From: Paragonimus westermani
Taxonomy: Eukaryota; Platyhelminthes; Trematoda; Plagiorchiida; Troglotrematidae
NCBI GenBank assembly: GCA_008508345.1
Contig: QNGE01000285.1
Location: 1-64,000, forward strand
Length of the DNA: 64,000 nt
Direction of reading: 5' to 3'
The notes under the pieces were generated by a model. It was given only the letters and a program-made list of their open reading frames with translations, did not search any database and had not been told where the DNA came from. Within the stretch, counting starts at the first letter, position 1. Each line of letters opens with the position of its first letter. Position numbers and translations under genes: made by a program. This document shows positions 11,438 to 21,430 of this stretch, piece after piece.

Positions 11438-12080
11438 ATTTTTGCTATTGGGATAGTGGTATCTTGGAAATTGATCTGACGGATAATTTGGGCATGTTGT
11501 TCCAGCTAATTTTTCCTCTGCTTATCACCATGAGATAGCGGTGTTTGGGAAATTTGCCGCTCTTGATGTGGTTATGCGCACTTTCCACGCATAGACAAAA
11601 TGTGTTTCATTCGCCCTACTGGTTTTATATAAGACGGCTCCTCGAGTGTGCAAATCAGGTCGTACATTTTGGTTTGAATAAAGACATGTTGGCTGTTATG
11701 CGTGTCTATCGCGCGGCAACCATGCTGGTCACCGCCAAACGCTGTATCACCTACGAGGTTCGACACGAAGTTCTCCATCTGCTCCCGTTTGAAATTCGAC
11801 TAATTTCCAGTGATTCAATTCTCCTACAATTTTTAAGCGTAGTTCTTGTTAAATTACTCTTCACTGTAGCGAATGTGACCGATCGGACATGACGTAGCAG
11901 GAAGCTTTTCGAGCTTTTTTCTCAAAAATGTCTTAGACAACACATCATTTTCTGAAGGGTTATCGACCATTGGAACGGCCTTCCTTCTTCGTTCGCCAGC
12001 AGTGTTTTTAGGGATCGTTCTGAACAAGCGATTGATTTTCAAATGCCTAAAAATTTCGACATGGTATAAAAGGTTATCTC
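10430..12080 (+). mobile_element. CR1-like LINE relic (right, more complete)
   Basis: The frames in order are: TSADFLFVAELFKKYYSAV, YSAMSTDKSHSRILKKAA, MLQTGIFPSTWREATITP, RPLSLTSIPRKIMEHL, GIFFDFLKAFGCFPHGPL, LLYINVLSDNL and AIKRWSDDRSLPLNDDKC. After the arm ends come DNLGML ('DLGI'), CANQVVHFGLNKDMLAVMRV, YRAATMLVTAKRCITYEVR, and RQHIIF then RVIDHWNGLPSSF. Together they cover pre-RT, RT, thumb and C-terminal tail. Several stops and frameshifts are present. The 5' part (endonuclease) is missing, replaced by Penelope sequence. Confidence 0.85.
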
Positions 12081-13029
12081 GTCTGTGTATACACCGCAAT
12101 CCTAGCAGCTGTACTACAACCTTTTTCCAGTGAATACCTTTCAGATCCACAGGAGCGAGCGGATACCGAGCACGAAATACCGACTAGATCCGGAAACCTT
12201 AGGTCCTTGCCTCGAACCTGAAGTGGTTCTAAACACCATGGAGAAATTGAGTATTGGCACCGATCCAAAGGGTGACGAAAATAAACGGAAATGACTCATA
12301 GCATTCCGTGGAGGTGTGTTGGTTTAGGGTTCCACTGCAGTGATCGAGGTATCCGATGACTACGATCCGTAGTGTTGCTTCAAAGAGATGATTGCTGAAA
12401 AAGACAGTTGATTCCGTTGGTCTTCAACCTTTCCTGAACCTGCACTTGAGCAAAAGTGAAGACGAAGAAAACTCAAGGCTGGGGACCTCGAAGGTTAATT
12501 TTATGTTATCGACTATCGAGTCGATCGATTAACTTGGTTTATCCACGGGGTATGCAGGTGAGTTGGGTGGAGGCAAAGGGCATGTAAAACAGTGGAGAGT
12601 TTGAACTACAAAAAGCCGTACAAAGCGCTACAAACCAGTATATAAATCGCTGAAATCCACTGATCACAGCGACTTTGAATTTGGCGCGTGGTCTGAATGT
12701 TCCCGTGTACCAAGTAGTTGAAATCAACACGACGTACTCCATTTTGTTCCAGTTGTCTTACCTTCTATTTTTTTTATTCATTTCAAAGTATACTGTCAGC
12801 GTCGTGCCAACTGATCAAACGCCAGAAGACTCCCGCGAAAGAGACTAATCAGCATGCGCACTTTCACTCTTTGATATCTGTTAAGTGTGACGTGTTCCAA
12901 AACTTTCCCTACCCAAATCACGCCTCCCGTCTTCTGGTTTGCCTGTTACCCCTGTGTAACGCATATCAGCTGGGGAGCTAGTGTAACATGCAGGCCAGCC
13001 GACTCTACTCTGGATGCCCGTGACTTCAC
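12081..13029. other. no identifiable feature
   Basis: Short overlapping frames only; nothing recognisable. Confidence 0.5.
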
Positions 13030-13262
13030 GGACCAACCTTCGGGCAACGTGGACGCACCAGGGGACAGCGCTCTTCCGATGCAGAGGTTCGAACGACAGT
13101 TCTGAAAAGAGAAACAATACGAACAAACATGAGCCGAAGGCCCAGTAAGCCATGCACACGACTTACACAAACGAAAGCTAAAACGGCACCGACAACACAG
13201 CAGCACGCTCCGTTACACAACTGAAAATCAATCCGTGCGCGCTCGCTGGTTTCGGATGCGCG
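13030..13262 (+). repeat. dispersed repeat family, copy A
   Basis: It aligns in the same orientation with 18830-19080. Shared blocks include AACA..ATGAGCC.AAG.CCCAGTAA, ACAAACGAAA, ACGGCACC..CAACAC and CGTG.GCGCT.GCTG.TTTCG. It also carries GGTTCGAAC (13085-13093), which resembles a pol III B box. No coding motif is seen. Confidence 0.55.
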
Positions 13263-13883
13263 TTACTATAGATTTCTTCCATGCCAGGGAAAAAATAAGT
13301 TGAACAGTGAAATTTTCTGATTGGCTGTTGGGTAAATCTCTTGGCAGATCAATTTATTCTGGAATTCGCGTGCATCTAAATGGGAAATAATTATGGATTT
13401 TTCGATATAGAAGGATATATATAAAACGAATTATTGTAAATGCTTTGTACAGTGGTAATTGTGCGCGTTTATCCATCTGCACGCATCTGGTTATGTCGAC
13501 TGAAATCCCGGGAATTAACTCCGGGTAGGTTCATATACACACTTGACGATAAATATAGGTCAGACGAATGTTTCCTGAGTGTTATCTTAGCGTTCCCCGG
13601 GTGATTTCTAAGTGCTCCGAGTAGACACTTTGTGAACACTCAGGGAACGGTGAGAGAAAAAAGTGCGCACAGCCCATTAAGCGGCCTTATCACATGCCGC
13701 AAAATGTCTAATGTCCTATGGAGCTCAATTGCGTTGAACGCAAACCTATTCTCACTCAGTGACGACGACGCAGTTTTCCACTTAACGAGAAACGAGGTAA
13801 AAGGCACATAGGGGTTCATGCTTTGTATTAAGTGCAATATTTACACCAATACTTGCATGATTTTGACGGGTTCATAATTTCTA
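13263..13883. other. intergenic, with an imperfect hairpin
   Basis: TTTCCTGAGTGTTA near 13569 and GAACACTCAGGGAAC near 13634 can pair as an imperfect 14-bp stem. Nothing else is recognisable. Confidence 0.4.
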
Positions 13884-15131
13884 TCACAGTGCGAAGATGT
13901 CAGTAACCAGATTGTTGGCTTCTTTCGTTGCCCGCAATCTCGCCTCTGAATCCACCGGTGAGTGGTTCCCTTGACGTCTGCGTATGGTACGCCGGGGTAA
14001 GCTTTCTCCACGATGTATTCCACATTTAACAACGATGGCTGCGGCCAGTGGTGAGGAGGCAATAGAGGCAGGGTCGTTTACTCCTCTCCAGTTTATTCTT
14101 CCTGCCACTTCATCCGCCAGTAATGTTCTCATAGCATTCCGGGTGCACTCACACATGGAAACACCGCTGACACTGCTGAGAAAGGTCACCTGGGTACTGT
14201 GAATCGGAATAATGGAACATATCAGCTGAGCATATACTTATGCCTCTTCAGCCTCATATTCAGCAGTTGCATTTGCTCTATGGACTGCATCGGGAACCGC
14301 ACGGAGAACTGTGCAGTGGATGACGTATGGGAAGCTGCATTTTGGAATCGCAGTGCATTCACTTCCAGGCGTAGGGCGTGCAACTTCTCGCGGATTCTGA
14401 CATTTTGGAGAACTAAGTTCTCGATTACACCTAGTGAACACGGTGATTATTTGTGTTAAAAGGACTTACCTTTCAACTCTCCAACTTCTTTGGCAGTGTC
14501 TTTTTTTTGCAAAGTGCCTCATTATGTGATGCTGGTGGACTGACGATGGTGGAGCTGAATGCTTATTGAACGACATTTTACCAATTATCCACCTGAAAGC
14601 AATAGGACTGGAGAAGGTGGGCAGGCTCTCCATTGACCTCAATGCCCATCGTGTTGGAGATGGAGATGCGTGGGACATATTCTCCAGTTGTGGTGGTGGT
14701 GGTGGAGAATAGTCGATGTCGACGGCGTCCGTTTCTCTTCCAATCCATATATGAAGTCGGAAGAGACGATAGCTTGTTTGCAAACGTGACAAGGCGATTA
14801 CACTGTACCACTTACATTTGCCGCCACGATGAATTATGTCCGTGGCGTTAGATGACGCTATGTCTGATAACTCCTCTAGAATTTGTTGGTATTTGTAAAC
14901 CACTCGCAGGCCATCTAGAAAATGTTGGAATAATCAAAAGCGCATACCAGTTGCACGATGCATCTTGACATCGTACAGCTTCTAATCAGTGGGCGCTTTC
15001 ATTCCACTCAATAGCAACCTGTGATGCTTCGTATATGCTATTCCCGGCCAGAGCGCAAACCCTGGCTGCGTGATCCACGACCTGTGCACTACCCTCACGC
15101 TCTCCTCCTCGAACTCCACCACCTGATACAT
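13884..15131 (-). pseudogene. DUF4806-domain-like gene, broken copy
   Basis: Minus-strand exon A (15131-14948) starts MYQVVEFEEESVRVVHRSW, with a splice acceptor AG (15133-15132) directly before the ATG. A 33-nt GT-AG intron (14947-14915) joins it in frame to exon B (14914-14470): ATDGLRVVYKYQQILEELSD. Exon B ends at a consensus donor, GTAAGT. A later block (14189-13884) reads MRTLLADEVAGRINWRGVN and SSPLAAAIV, the DUF4806-type C-terminal signature. Damage: an in-frame TAG at 14984-14982, where tryptophan would be expected, and two compensating frame switches near 14030 and 13950 (YIVEKAYPGVPYADVKGTTH lies in the other frame). The retained intron implies a DNA-level copy, not a retrocopy. Function is unknown. 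The family call is from memory of the signature. Confidence 0.6.
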
Positions 15132-15193
15132 CTGAAAATTAAGGTGTACATTAGCGGAAACACTGTTTTAGTGCTAAAGAAAACAGAATGAAA

Positions 15194-15595
15194 TTAGGTA
15201 GAATTTAATTTACTGACAATTTTCCAAGTGTATACGATTGGGTAAAATAGAAATCCGTCCTTGAATATTAGGAGGAACCCTTTAGACCGAATACGTTCAC
15301 TGTCCACCCAGCATGTGGATGTGTATATATGGGAGCACAGGAAAATGTACAGTCTGCTGGGAAGCAACGTCTTGTCCAAAAAATCGAAACAGGTTGCAAA
15401 GCGCTGTATGCTAATGCGTCTTCCAGGCAAGGCCTTGATTACCGCAGGTACTCCATCCACCAACACCACGTTGTTTGGCTTGACGTCGCACCACATCAAG
15501 CCCTCGTGAATGAACCTATCCTGTTTGCTCGCTGCTATAGGAATGAGTCGTCGTCCGACAGGCGTACATGCATCCCTTTCAGTAAGTGTCGAAAG
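15194..15595 (-). other. antisense open frame with a kinase-loop-like motif
   Basis: A minus-strand frame open for about 130 codons contains FIHEGLMWCDVKPNNVVLVD, reminiscent of the protein-kinase catalytic loop 'H..G..HRDLKP.N.LL', with WCD in place of HRD. GTAATC follows shortly (VPA|VIK) and could be a donor. No glycine loop, DFG or other kinase block is visible nearby. It lies just upstream of the DUF4806-like pseudogene on the same strand. Resemblance to a short motif is weak evidence, so it may be chance or a stray exon. Confidence 0.25.
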
Positions 15596-15968
15596 TTATG
15601 CAAATTGGGCATATTTGGTGATCACACGAACTCGCGTAAATTTCTCATGTACGATCCAAATGGAAACGCCGAATAAGAGTCTACCGGTCCGTGCAGTCTG
15701 ACGTCCCAACACTGGTGGCTGACACAGCGGAAGTTTAACACAAGCTCTGAGTCACCCTAGGGTGCAGCGAAATAAAGCAATGTTTTTTCACAAGAACTCC
15801 ACATAATCCGCATATTGGAGACACCACTTTGGGCAGCAAAGTAGGTGTATGGAAACTGAAAGGTTTCAGAAGTTTTCGTGATTTTTCTCATCTGCTATTT
15901 CTTTCAACGCCACGGAACCCATATACAACAGGTATTGGGGAAATTTCGTAGCCTTCCAACGGTGGTAG
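15596..15968. other. no identifiable feature
   Basis: No element or coding motif is recognised up to the sharp start of Gypsy similarity at 15969. Confidence 0.5.
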
Positions 15969-15977
15969 TCCACCGGT

Positions 15978-18227
15978 GTGAGCTGTGATCCCGAAAATGT
16001 GCGTAAGGTGAAAGAATGGCCAACTCCTGAGAGTGTTGAGGAAATTCGTAGTTTCCTTGGGTTGGCTTCTTATTATCGACGATTCGTTCCCCGCTTTTCT
16101 CACACAGCTAAACCTCTAACATTGTTGACGGAAAAGGGGCGAGTGTTCGAGTGGTCCGAAGATTGTCAACAGTCGTTCGATCGATTAAAAGATGCGTTAT
16201 GCACTGCCCCCATTTTGGCACTCCCAGACACAAGAGCGGACGCGAAAATGTTTATCTTGGATACTGACGCCAGTGACGTCGCTATAGGGGCTGTACTATC
16301 TCAGTTAGACAATAATGATAAAGAACATGTTATTGCCTATGGAAACCGGAACCTCAACAGAAGTGAAAGGAACTATTGTACCACTAGAAAGGAGATGCTC
16401 GCTCTAGTACATTTTATTAAACACTTCCGTCACTATCTCCTCGGAAGGCGTTTCTTGGTTCGAACGGACCACTCATCACTCCAATGGCTGCAGAATTTTA
16501 AGGACCCGGAGGGGCAAGTTGCACGTTGGCAAGAGTTTTTACAAGAGTACAACTTTGAATGTAAACACAGGCCTGGTCTGCGTCACCGAAATGCTGATGC
16601 ATTATCTAGAAGACCGATTCGCGACCATGGCGATTGCCCCTCATGCACGAGGTACTCCATGGCGATCACCATCAGGCCAGAGGAGAATAATCGATGGGCT
16701 GCCATTCAAAGTAGCGATGCAGATCTACAAATCATATACAGACGAATAAAAGAGGGGGGGCCACGTCCGACCACCCAAGAGATGGCAGGAAGTAGTTGGG
16801 AGGCGCGTTGCCTGTGGTCGTTGTGGAACCATCTCTATATAGCCGATAATGTCCTTTATTATCAATATGGCCCGACATATGAAAGCCAAATTGTGGTCCC
16901 AGAATCGGCGGTTCGAAGTGTTTTGCAGGAACTGCATGAGAATTTGGGGCACGCGGGCCAGAACAAACTTGAAGAAGCCGCGAAACGACGTTTCTGGTGG
17001 CCCCACCAACGAAGAGACGTCAAGGATGTGTGCAGTAGTTGTGGTCTGTGTGCACAAATTAAAAACCCCAAGAGACAACAATGCGCACCGTTACAGAGCA
17101 TGCTGACGGGGTATCCGAATGAAATAGTAGAAGTTGACATCGTCGGGCCACTACCAGAGACCACCCGAGGGAATAGGTACATTCTCGTGATGGTGGATCA
17201 TTTCACTAAATGGTGTGAAGCGGTGCCAGTGCCACGAGCGGATGGCGGAACTACCGCCAAATTCATTTTCGACCACTGGATCTCGCGCTGGGGCGCCCCA
17301 ACTCAATTGCACACTGACAGAGGGTCAAATTTTGAGAGTACAATGATGCATGAACTGTGTAGAATACTGGGCATAAGGAAGACAAGGACGACCGCCTATC
17401 ATCCGCAGGGTAATGGTGCTGTGGAGCGCGTCAACCGCACCCTGAAGTCCCTCTTGAAAGCGTTTGTGAGTTCAGAAAACACCCGCTCATGGGACGAAGC
17501 CGTATCTCAGTGCCTGCTCGCATACCGTGCTAGCGTCCACTCTTCTACCGCACAATCACCGCACTACCTGCTGACGGGAAGAGAGATGCGACTGCCGTCC
17601 GACTTGCTGGTACCCAGATTGTCGCCAGATAACCTATTAGCCTCAGACTATTGCGTTCAGCTACGTGACAAACTGGCGAAAGCATATGCGTTAGCACGGG
17701 AACACCTGCGGACGGCCCAAAGGAGACAGAAGGATTACTACGATAGAAAAGCATATGGAAGCCCCTTGAAGCCCGGCGATAAAGTTTGGTTGCGTGCAGA
17801 AGCCCCAGAAACTGGAATTCCAAAAAAATTGTTTCATGAGTGGAAGGGGCCATACGTTGTGCACGACATCATTTCCGAATCCACCTGCACTATACGGGAC
17901 GTTAACGACAATGGGTCCGGACTCAGAGTGGTACATTTCAATCGTTTAAAGCCTGATACCACAGGACAGGATCGATCAACTAATTGCGAGGAGTTAGAAG
18001 TAGCTGGGGAGTGCACTGTACCGCCAGAGGGAGGGCAGTCCGGAGCACTGCGGCCAGTGCTCTCGACGGGGGGGAGTAGTGTAGTAGCATGTAGTGCGCC
18101 GCCATGTTGTTTTGCCACACATACTCCCTTCCGCTTCCTTTCAGGTCCTCGAACACGTGGGTTGGCCGCGTCCGTGCAACGGGCTGAGGAAGGTGACCAA
18201 CCAGAACCTGAGGTCGGCGGTCAGTGA
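15978..18227 (+). CDS. pol: Gypsy pol fragment: RT thumb, RNase H, integrase
   Basis: The frame is 749 residues and opens at a GTG that is merely the first available codon; the true pol start lies in the deleted 5' part. RT connection (residues 1-90): SFLGLASYYRRFVPRFS. RNase H (about 91-210): D97 in DTDAS, E139 in TRKEM, D164 in RTDHSSLQW and D207 in NADALSR, all present. Integrase zinc finger: H320, H325, C352, C355. Integrase core: D387 (VEVDIVG), D447 (HTDRGSNF), E483 (AVERVNR), a DD35E spacing of 35. A GPY/F-type module follows (EWKGPYVV, 621-628). The frame crosses the polypurine tract and continues about 148 bp into the 3' LTR before stopping. All catalytic residues are intact, but without the polymerase domain it cannot move on its own. 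Confidence 0.93.
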   Translation: MSCDPENVRKVKEWPTPESVEEIRSFLGLASYYRRFVPRFSHTAKPLTLLTEKGRVFEWSEDCQQSFDRLKDALCTAPILALPDTRADAKMFILDTDASDVAIGAVLSQLDNNDKEHVIAYGNRNLNRSERNYCTTRKEMLALVHFIKHFRHYLLGRRFLVRTDHSSLQWLQNFKDPEGQVARWQEFLQEYNFECKHRPGLRHRNADALSRRPIRDHGDCPSCTRYSMAITIRPEENNRWAAIQSSDADLQIIYRRIKEGGPRPTTQEMAGSSWEARCLWSLWNHLYIADNVLYYQYGPTYESQIVVPESAVRSVLQELHENLGHAGQNKLEEAAKRRFWWPHQRRDVKDVCSSCGLCAQIKNPKRQQCAPLQSMLTGYPNEIVEVDIVGPLPETTRGNRYILVMVDHFTKWCEAVPVPRADGGTTAKFIFDHWISRWGAPTQLHTDRGSNFESTMMHELCRILGIRKTRTTAYHPQGNGAVERVNRTLKSLLKAFVSSENTRSWDEAVSQCLLAYRASVHSSTAQSPHYLLTGREMRLPSDLLVPRLSPDNLLASDYCVQLRDKLAKAYALAREHLRTAQRRQKDYYDRKAYGSPLKPGDKVWLRAEAPETGIPKKLFHEWKGPYVVHDIISESTCTIRDVNDNGSGLRVVHFNRLKPDTTGQDRSTNCEELEVAGECTVPPEGGQSGALRPVLSTGGSSVVACSAPPCCFATHTPFRFLSGPRTRGLAASVQRAEEGDQPEPEVGGQ
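18065..18079 (+). other. polypurine tract of Gypsy copy 2
   Basis: A purine-rich run (gacgggggggagtag) lies immediately before the LTR start TGTAGTAGCA, the expected plus-strand primer position. It is coding at the same time. Confidence 0.65.
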
Positions 18228-18460
18228 GCGTGAGACCACGTCTGATTGGTGGGAACTCCCGGACCGTGGGGCCCTGTATATATATATGCACGAGGACACG
18301 TTGCTGATTGAACTCTCTCGGTATCTGAGTTGCATTAATACACGTTTCTTTTTGATTCGTGGTTTTTCCTATTCTGTGAAGTAGACCGATTTGTGCTCGA
18401 TTGTTAACGTTAGACACTGTGTGCACTGTAACCTGTGTTTGACCCGACGGGAATATTACA
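18080..18460 (+). repeat. 3' LTR of Gypsy copy 2
   Basis: About 381 bp, TGTAGTAGCA to AATATTACA. Its TTACA end matches the end of the copy 1 LTR. It follows a polypurine tract and contains a TATA box. No second LTR is present, so target-site duplication cannot be assessed. The boundary is inferred from TG...CA and the polypurine tract. Confidence 0.65.
18276..18287 (+). promoter_or_regulatory. TATA box in Gypsy copy 2 LTR
   Basis: TGTATATATATATGCACGAG sits in the middle of the LTR, the expected place for the element's U3 promoter. Confidence 0.5.
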
Positions 18461-18829
18461 CAGTTCTAGGGACGTTCACGTCGTGTAGAAGACGTCGAGT
18501 AATATGTAGGTGTGCGACCTGAAATAGATAACAAGAGAGAGAACATCAGCAGAAAGTTTAAATCGCATGCACACCAGTTTCTGTATTGTCACAAATTGTT
18601 GAGGCAGTGTCCTCTAGACCGTCCGTTTTGGTCGTTGGAGGGTCTTGCGAACAGTGGTAGCTCTAGGGATGGGCGACTTCACGAGTCTTTTGCCCACTTT
18701 CATTGCGTGCAAACTGAAGGGTCAAGAAAAGTTAACTGTCTTTCCATCCGCCACGAAGCGCCACCTTCATTCCGCTTTCACGTAGGCCTCACTAATATTT
18801 TCAACCAATCAGAAAGATCTTTACAGCCA
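18461..18829. other. no identifiable feature
   Basis: A 133-codon open frame overlaps this stretch (18512-18913) but shows no motif and runs into the dispersed repeat. Confidence 0.4.
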
Positions 18830-19080
18830 ATGACCACCAACCGGAACAGCGTCCTTCCAAAACAGGGTTCCAACGATTGTCCGGTATGTATTTATTACAG
18901 TCGCTACTTGTAAAAAGAAACAACAAACAATCATGAGCCAAAGCCCCAGTAAACACACAAACGAAAACCCAGACGGCACCAGCAACACGTGTTGCTGTGT
19001 TGCGTGGTGCTGTACAGCGCTACGCTCTGTCACACGACCCAAGTTCAACCCGTGTGCGCTTGCTGATTTCGACTGAACGC
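18830..19080 (+). repeat. dispersed repeat family, copy B
   Basis: Diverged same-strand copy of 13030-13262; see that entry. A GGTTCCAACGAT block corresponds to GGTTCGAACGAC of copy A. Confidence 0.55.
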
Positions 19081-20440
19081 TACACCTGCCTTAAGTAGTT
19101 CACCGTCGTGTGATTGACGCCAGCTGTGTAAGTTGTGTCCACAGCTTACTGGGCTTCTGCCTGATGCTTGTCAGTTTTTGCTACCACTCCGGATTCCCAT
19201 TGCGTCTCTGTGAATAGTCTACAGACGTCTACTCAGAGAAAGTGCCGAGTGTTTCACTACACTCGTGTTTGCACCAGCTCGTCTTCATGCCTATCAGTTG
19301 CCTCGGTTATGAAGCACCCATGTTGTATTTGGTGTTCACTCCAGGTGTGTCGACATTGACCATCCCCATCACTGTCCACCGGTTGTGATTAATGTTCATG
19401 AGCTCCTCACGGTCCATTGCAGACAACTCAGTGACGGAAAAGTAGGGTTGACTAGTTCAAAGTGTCACCATCATGATTGTGTATGAGCTGAGATACTCCC
19501 TGGGCGTCCAGACCTAGACAGAAGAACGATGAGGGTTCTCAAACAAGGCTTTTGGCTCAAAAGCCGGTACCACAAGGCAGTGGTAGTGTACCAGAATGGG
19601 CGAATTTATCGAAAAAAATGCCAATATACTTCCAACCCCTCACATAGAGGACCAGGAGAATGTAGCTTGTCAGGCCCGTGCCTGTTGACCTGCCTTGTAG
19701 GAGTAGCTTTGTTGGTGTGGTCACCACACCACCCAGTTTAGCCCAATGGGTAATCAAGATGCGGAAGCCGTCACACCACGTCTGGCGAATACCATTCGTC
19801 GAGATGAGAGAGAAAGCCAGCTTCATTGGTTGGACAGGCGAAGATAATTCAGATACTGACAGTCACTGGAGGCGAGTGGCAAACACGTGCAAACGTTAGT
19901 CGAGACTTTTCCCCCACTCTTTCCGGGCTTCGTCAGCAAATGTCGCTTCAGTTTGATTGGGGCTTAAAACTTGTCTCTGACAGCGAAATCGAACTTGGAG
20001 TCTGTTTTGAGCAACTAGATGCGGATGGGAGCGCTACGGAGGTATTCGCAACCAGCGTAGCAGATTGAAACGTAGGGTGTGTGGGGGTTGCCTCGTAGCA
20101 CAGTCAGTGACACCCGTAAAAGGTTGTATGTTTACTTGCAGAGACGGACGTACCTACACTTGTCGGAGAGGTTGGGAAAGCAGAAACTGCTCTGGTGGCC
20201 CATTATACTACAGTGTACTTCGTTAAGACATCAGATCCTCGCATATGCTCTTGAGGTCTCGGTGTTCAACCCAGAATAAATCAAGCAAGGTTGCCGAGAA
20301 GCTGAGGAATCGCAGCATTCACTGTTACTGAAGGAGCTTGCACATGTGCTTGCGGCACTACTGGCTCGAATGTTCAACTTATCTTGACAACAAGGTCGTA
20401 TTCCAACGGAATGAAAAGAGTCGCTCGTCTGTCCCATGGA
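19081..20440. other. no identifiable feature
   Basis: Several short frames; none shows a motif I recognise. Confidence 0.4.
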
Positions 20441-21430
20441 TAAATGTGACAGCCACAAGCTGTCAGTCAGCTGTTGACCAGTGAGACCTACTTTTGTCTT
20501 TGGGAATGTCATGGAGCGTTTACTGGACAAGAGGCTCAGGATGTACCTCCTGGAAAATGATTTGCGATACCCTAGTCAACATGGTGTTCATCAAAGCTGC
20601 TCCTGTCTGACCAACCTGCTACTAGCAAGAGAGCATTGGGTTGAGGCTAAGTTTAGTGTACACCAGTAGACGTCACCTGTGTGGTTTCTAGCAAAACCTT
20701 TGACAATGTTTTGTTTGGAAGTATCCTAAGCAGGCTCTGGGCATTCGGCATTACTGGCCCCATCTTAAAGTGGATAGACGGCTTCCTCAGTGCTTGTAGT
20801 TACATCGTTAAGGTGGATGAAACCTACACCTTGACGAGAGGTGTCCAACGGGGTTCCTCATGGGTTCATTCCGGGGCCCACTGCTGTTTTTGGTACTCAT
20901 CAACGACCTCCCCACAATGTCAGGTGTATGTTGATGACCTTAAAGTCTGGCACGCCGTAAAACCGATCTTGAGAACCTGATGGAATGGTCTCCAACATGG
21001 GCTCTGCCGATGAACCTACGAAAGTGTACGTACATACATGTCGGGAAGACGAGTGGAGTGAGCGCCTATCAAGGTTGGGCAGTTGTTCAGGCAAACAGAA
21101 AGTGAACGTGACCTGACTACTGTCTCAACGTCAATCAAGACGCAGGACAACTCGTGGTGTACTGTGGACAATTAAACGGTATTCCCGCAGGTTTACGACA
21201 ACCTTAACCACTTGGTTCATCTCACACATTGCACTAATCCTGGATTACAGGGGAGCGGCGGCCTATTCCTGCACCAAAAGGAAGGTGCAAAATCTGGGGA
21301 GAGTACAGGGAACAGCCACGAAAAACGTGGTTGAAATGAAGCGAGAGAGCTATGAGGAGTGACTAGATCGTCTCGATGTTTCTCCGAAGCTACAGGTGTA
21401 TGAGAGGAGACCTACTATTAGTACGCAAGC
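20441..21430 (+). mobile_element. CR1-like LINE RT relic
   Basis: Plus-strand frames in order: FGNVMERLLDKRLRMYLLEN then SCLTNLLLAREHW (20500-20640). SSKTFDNVLFGSILSRLWAF and GITGPILKWIDGFLS follow (20690-20795), then VYVDDLKVW with the motif C box YVDD at 20927-20938. The tail has YSCTKRKVQNLGRVQGTATK and ESYEE, then LDRLDVSPKLQVYERR, the post-RT block of these LINEs. Stops and frameshifts interrupt it throughout (for example 20667, 20978 and 21359). The 5' endonuclease part is absent. Confidence 0.82.

Larger units (their letters stand above)
15969..18460 (+). mobile_element. Ty3/Gypsy (CsRn1-like) retrotransposon, 5'-truncated young copy (copy 2)
   Basis: It holds the 3' end of pol followed by a polypurine tract and a complete 3' LTR. 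The gag, protease and most of the RT are missing. Similarity begins abruptly at the RT thumb (TGVSCDPENVRKVKEWPTP), with an in-frame TAG at 15966-15968 just outside. No 5' LTR is found in the window. The open pol frame has no lesion over 750 codons, in sharp contrast to copy 1, so this insertion is recent. Confidence 0.9.

Noticed and set aside
17545..18426. Several minus-strand frames of 80-148 codons
   Set aside because: They are shadows of the intact Gypsy pol frame and LTR on the plus strand.
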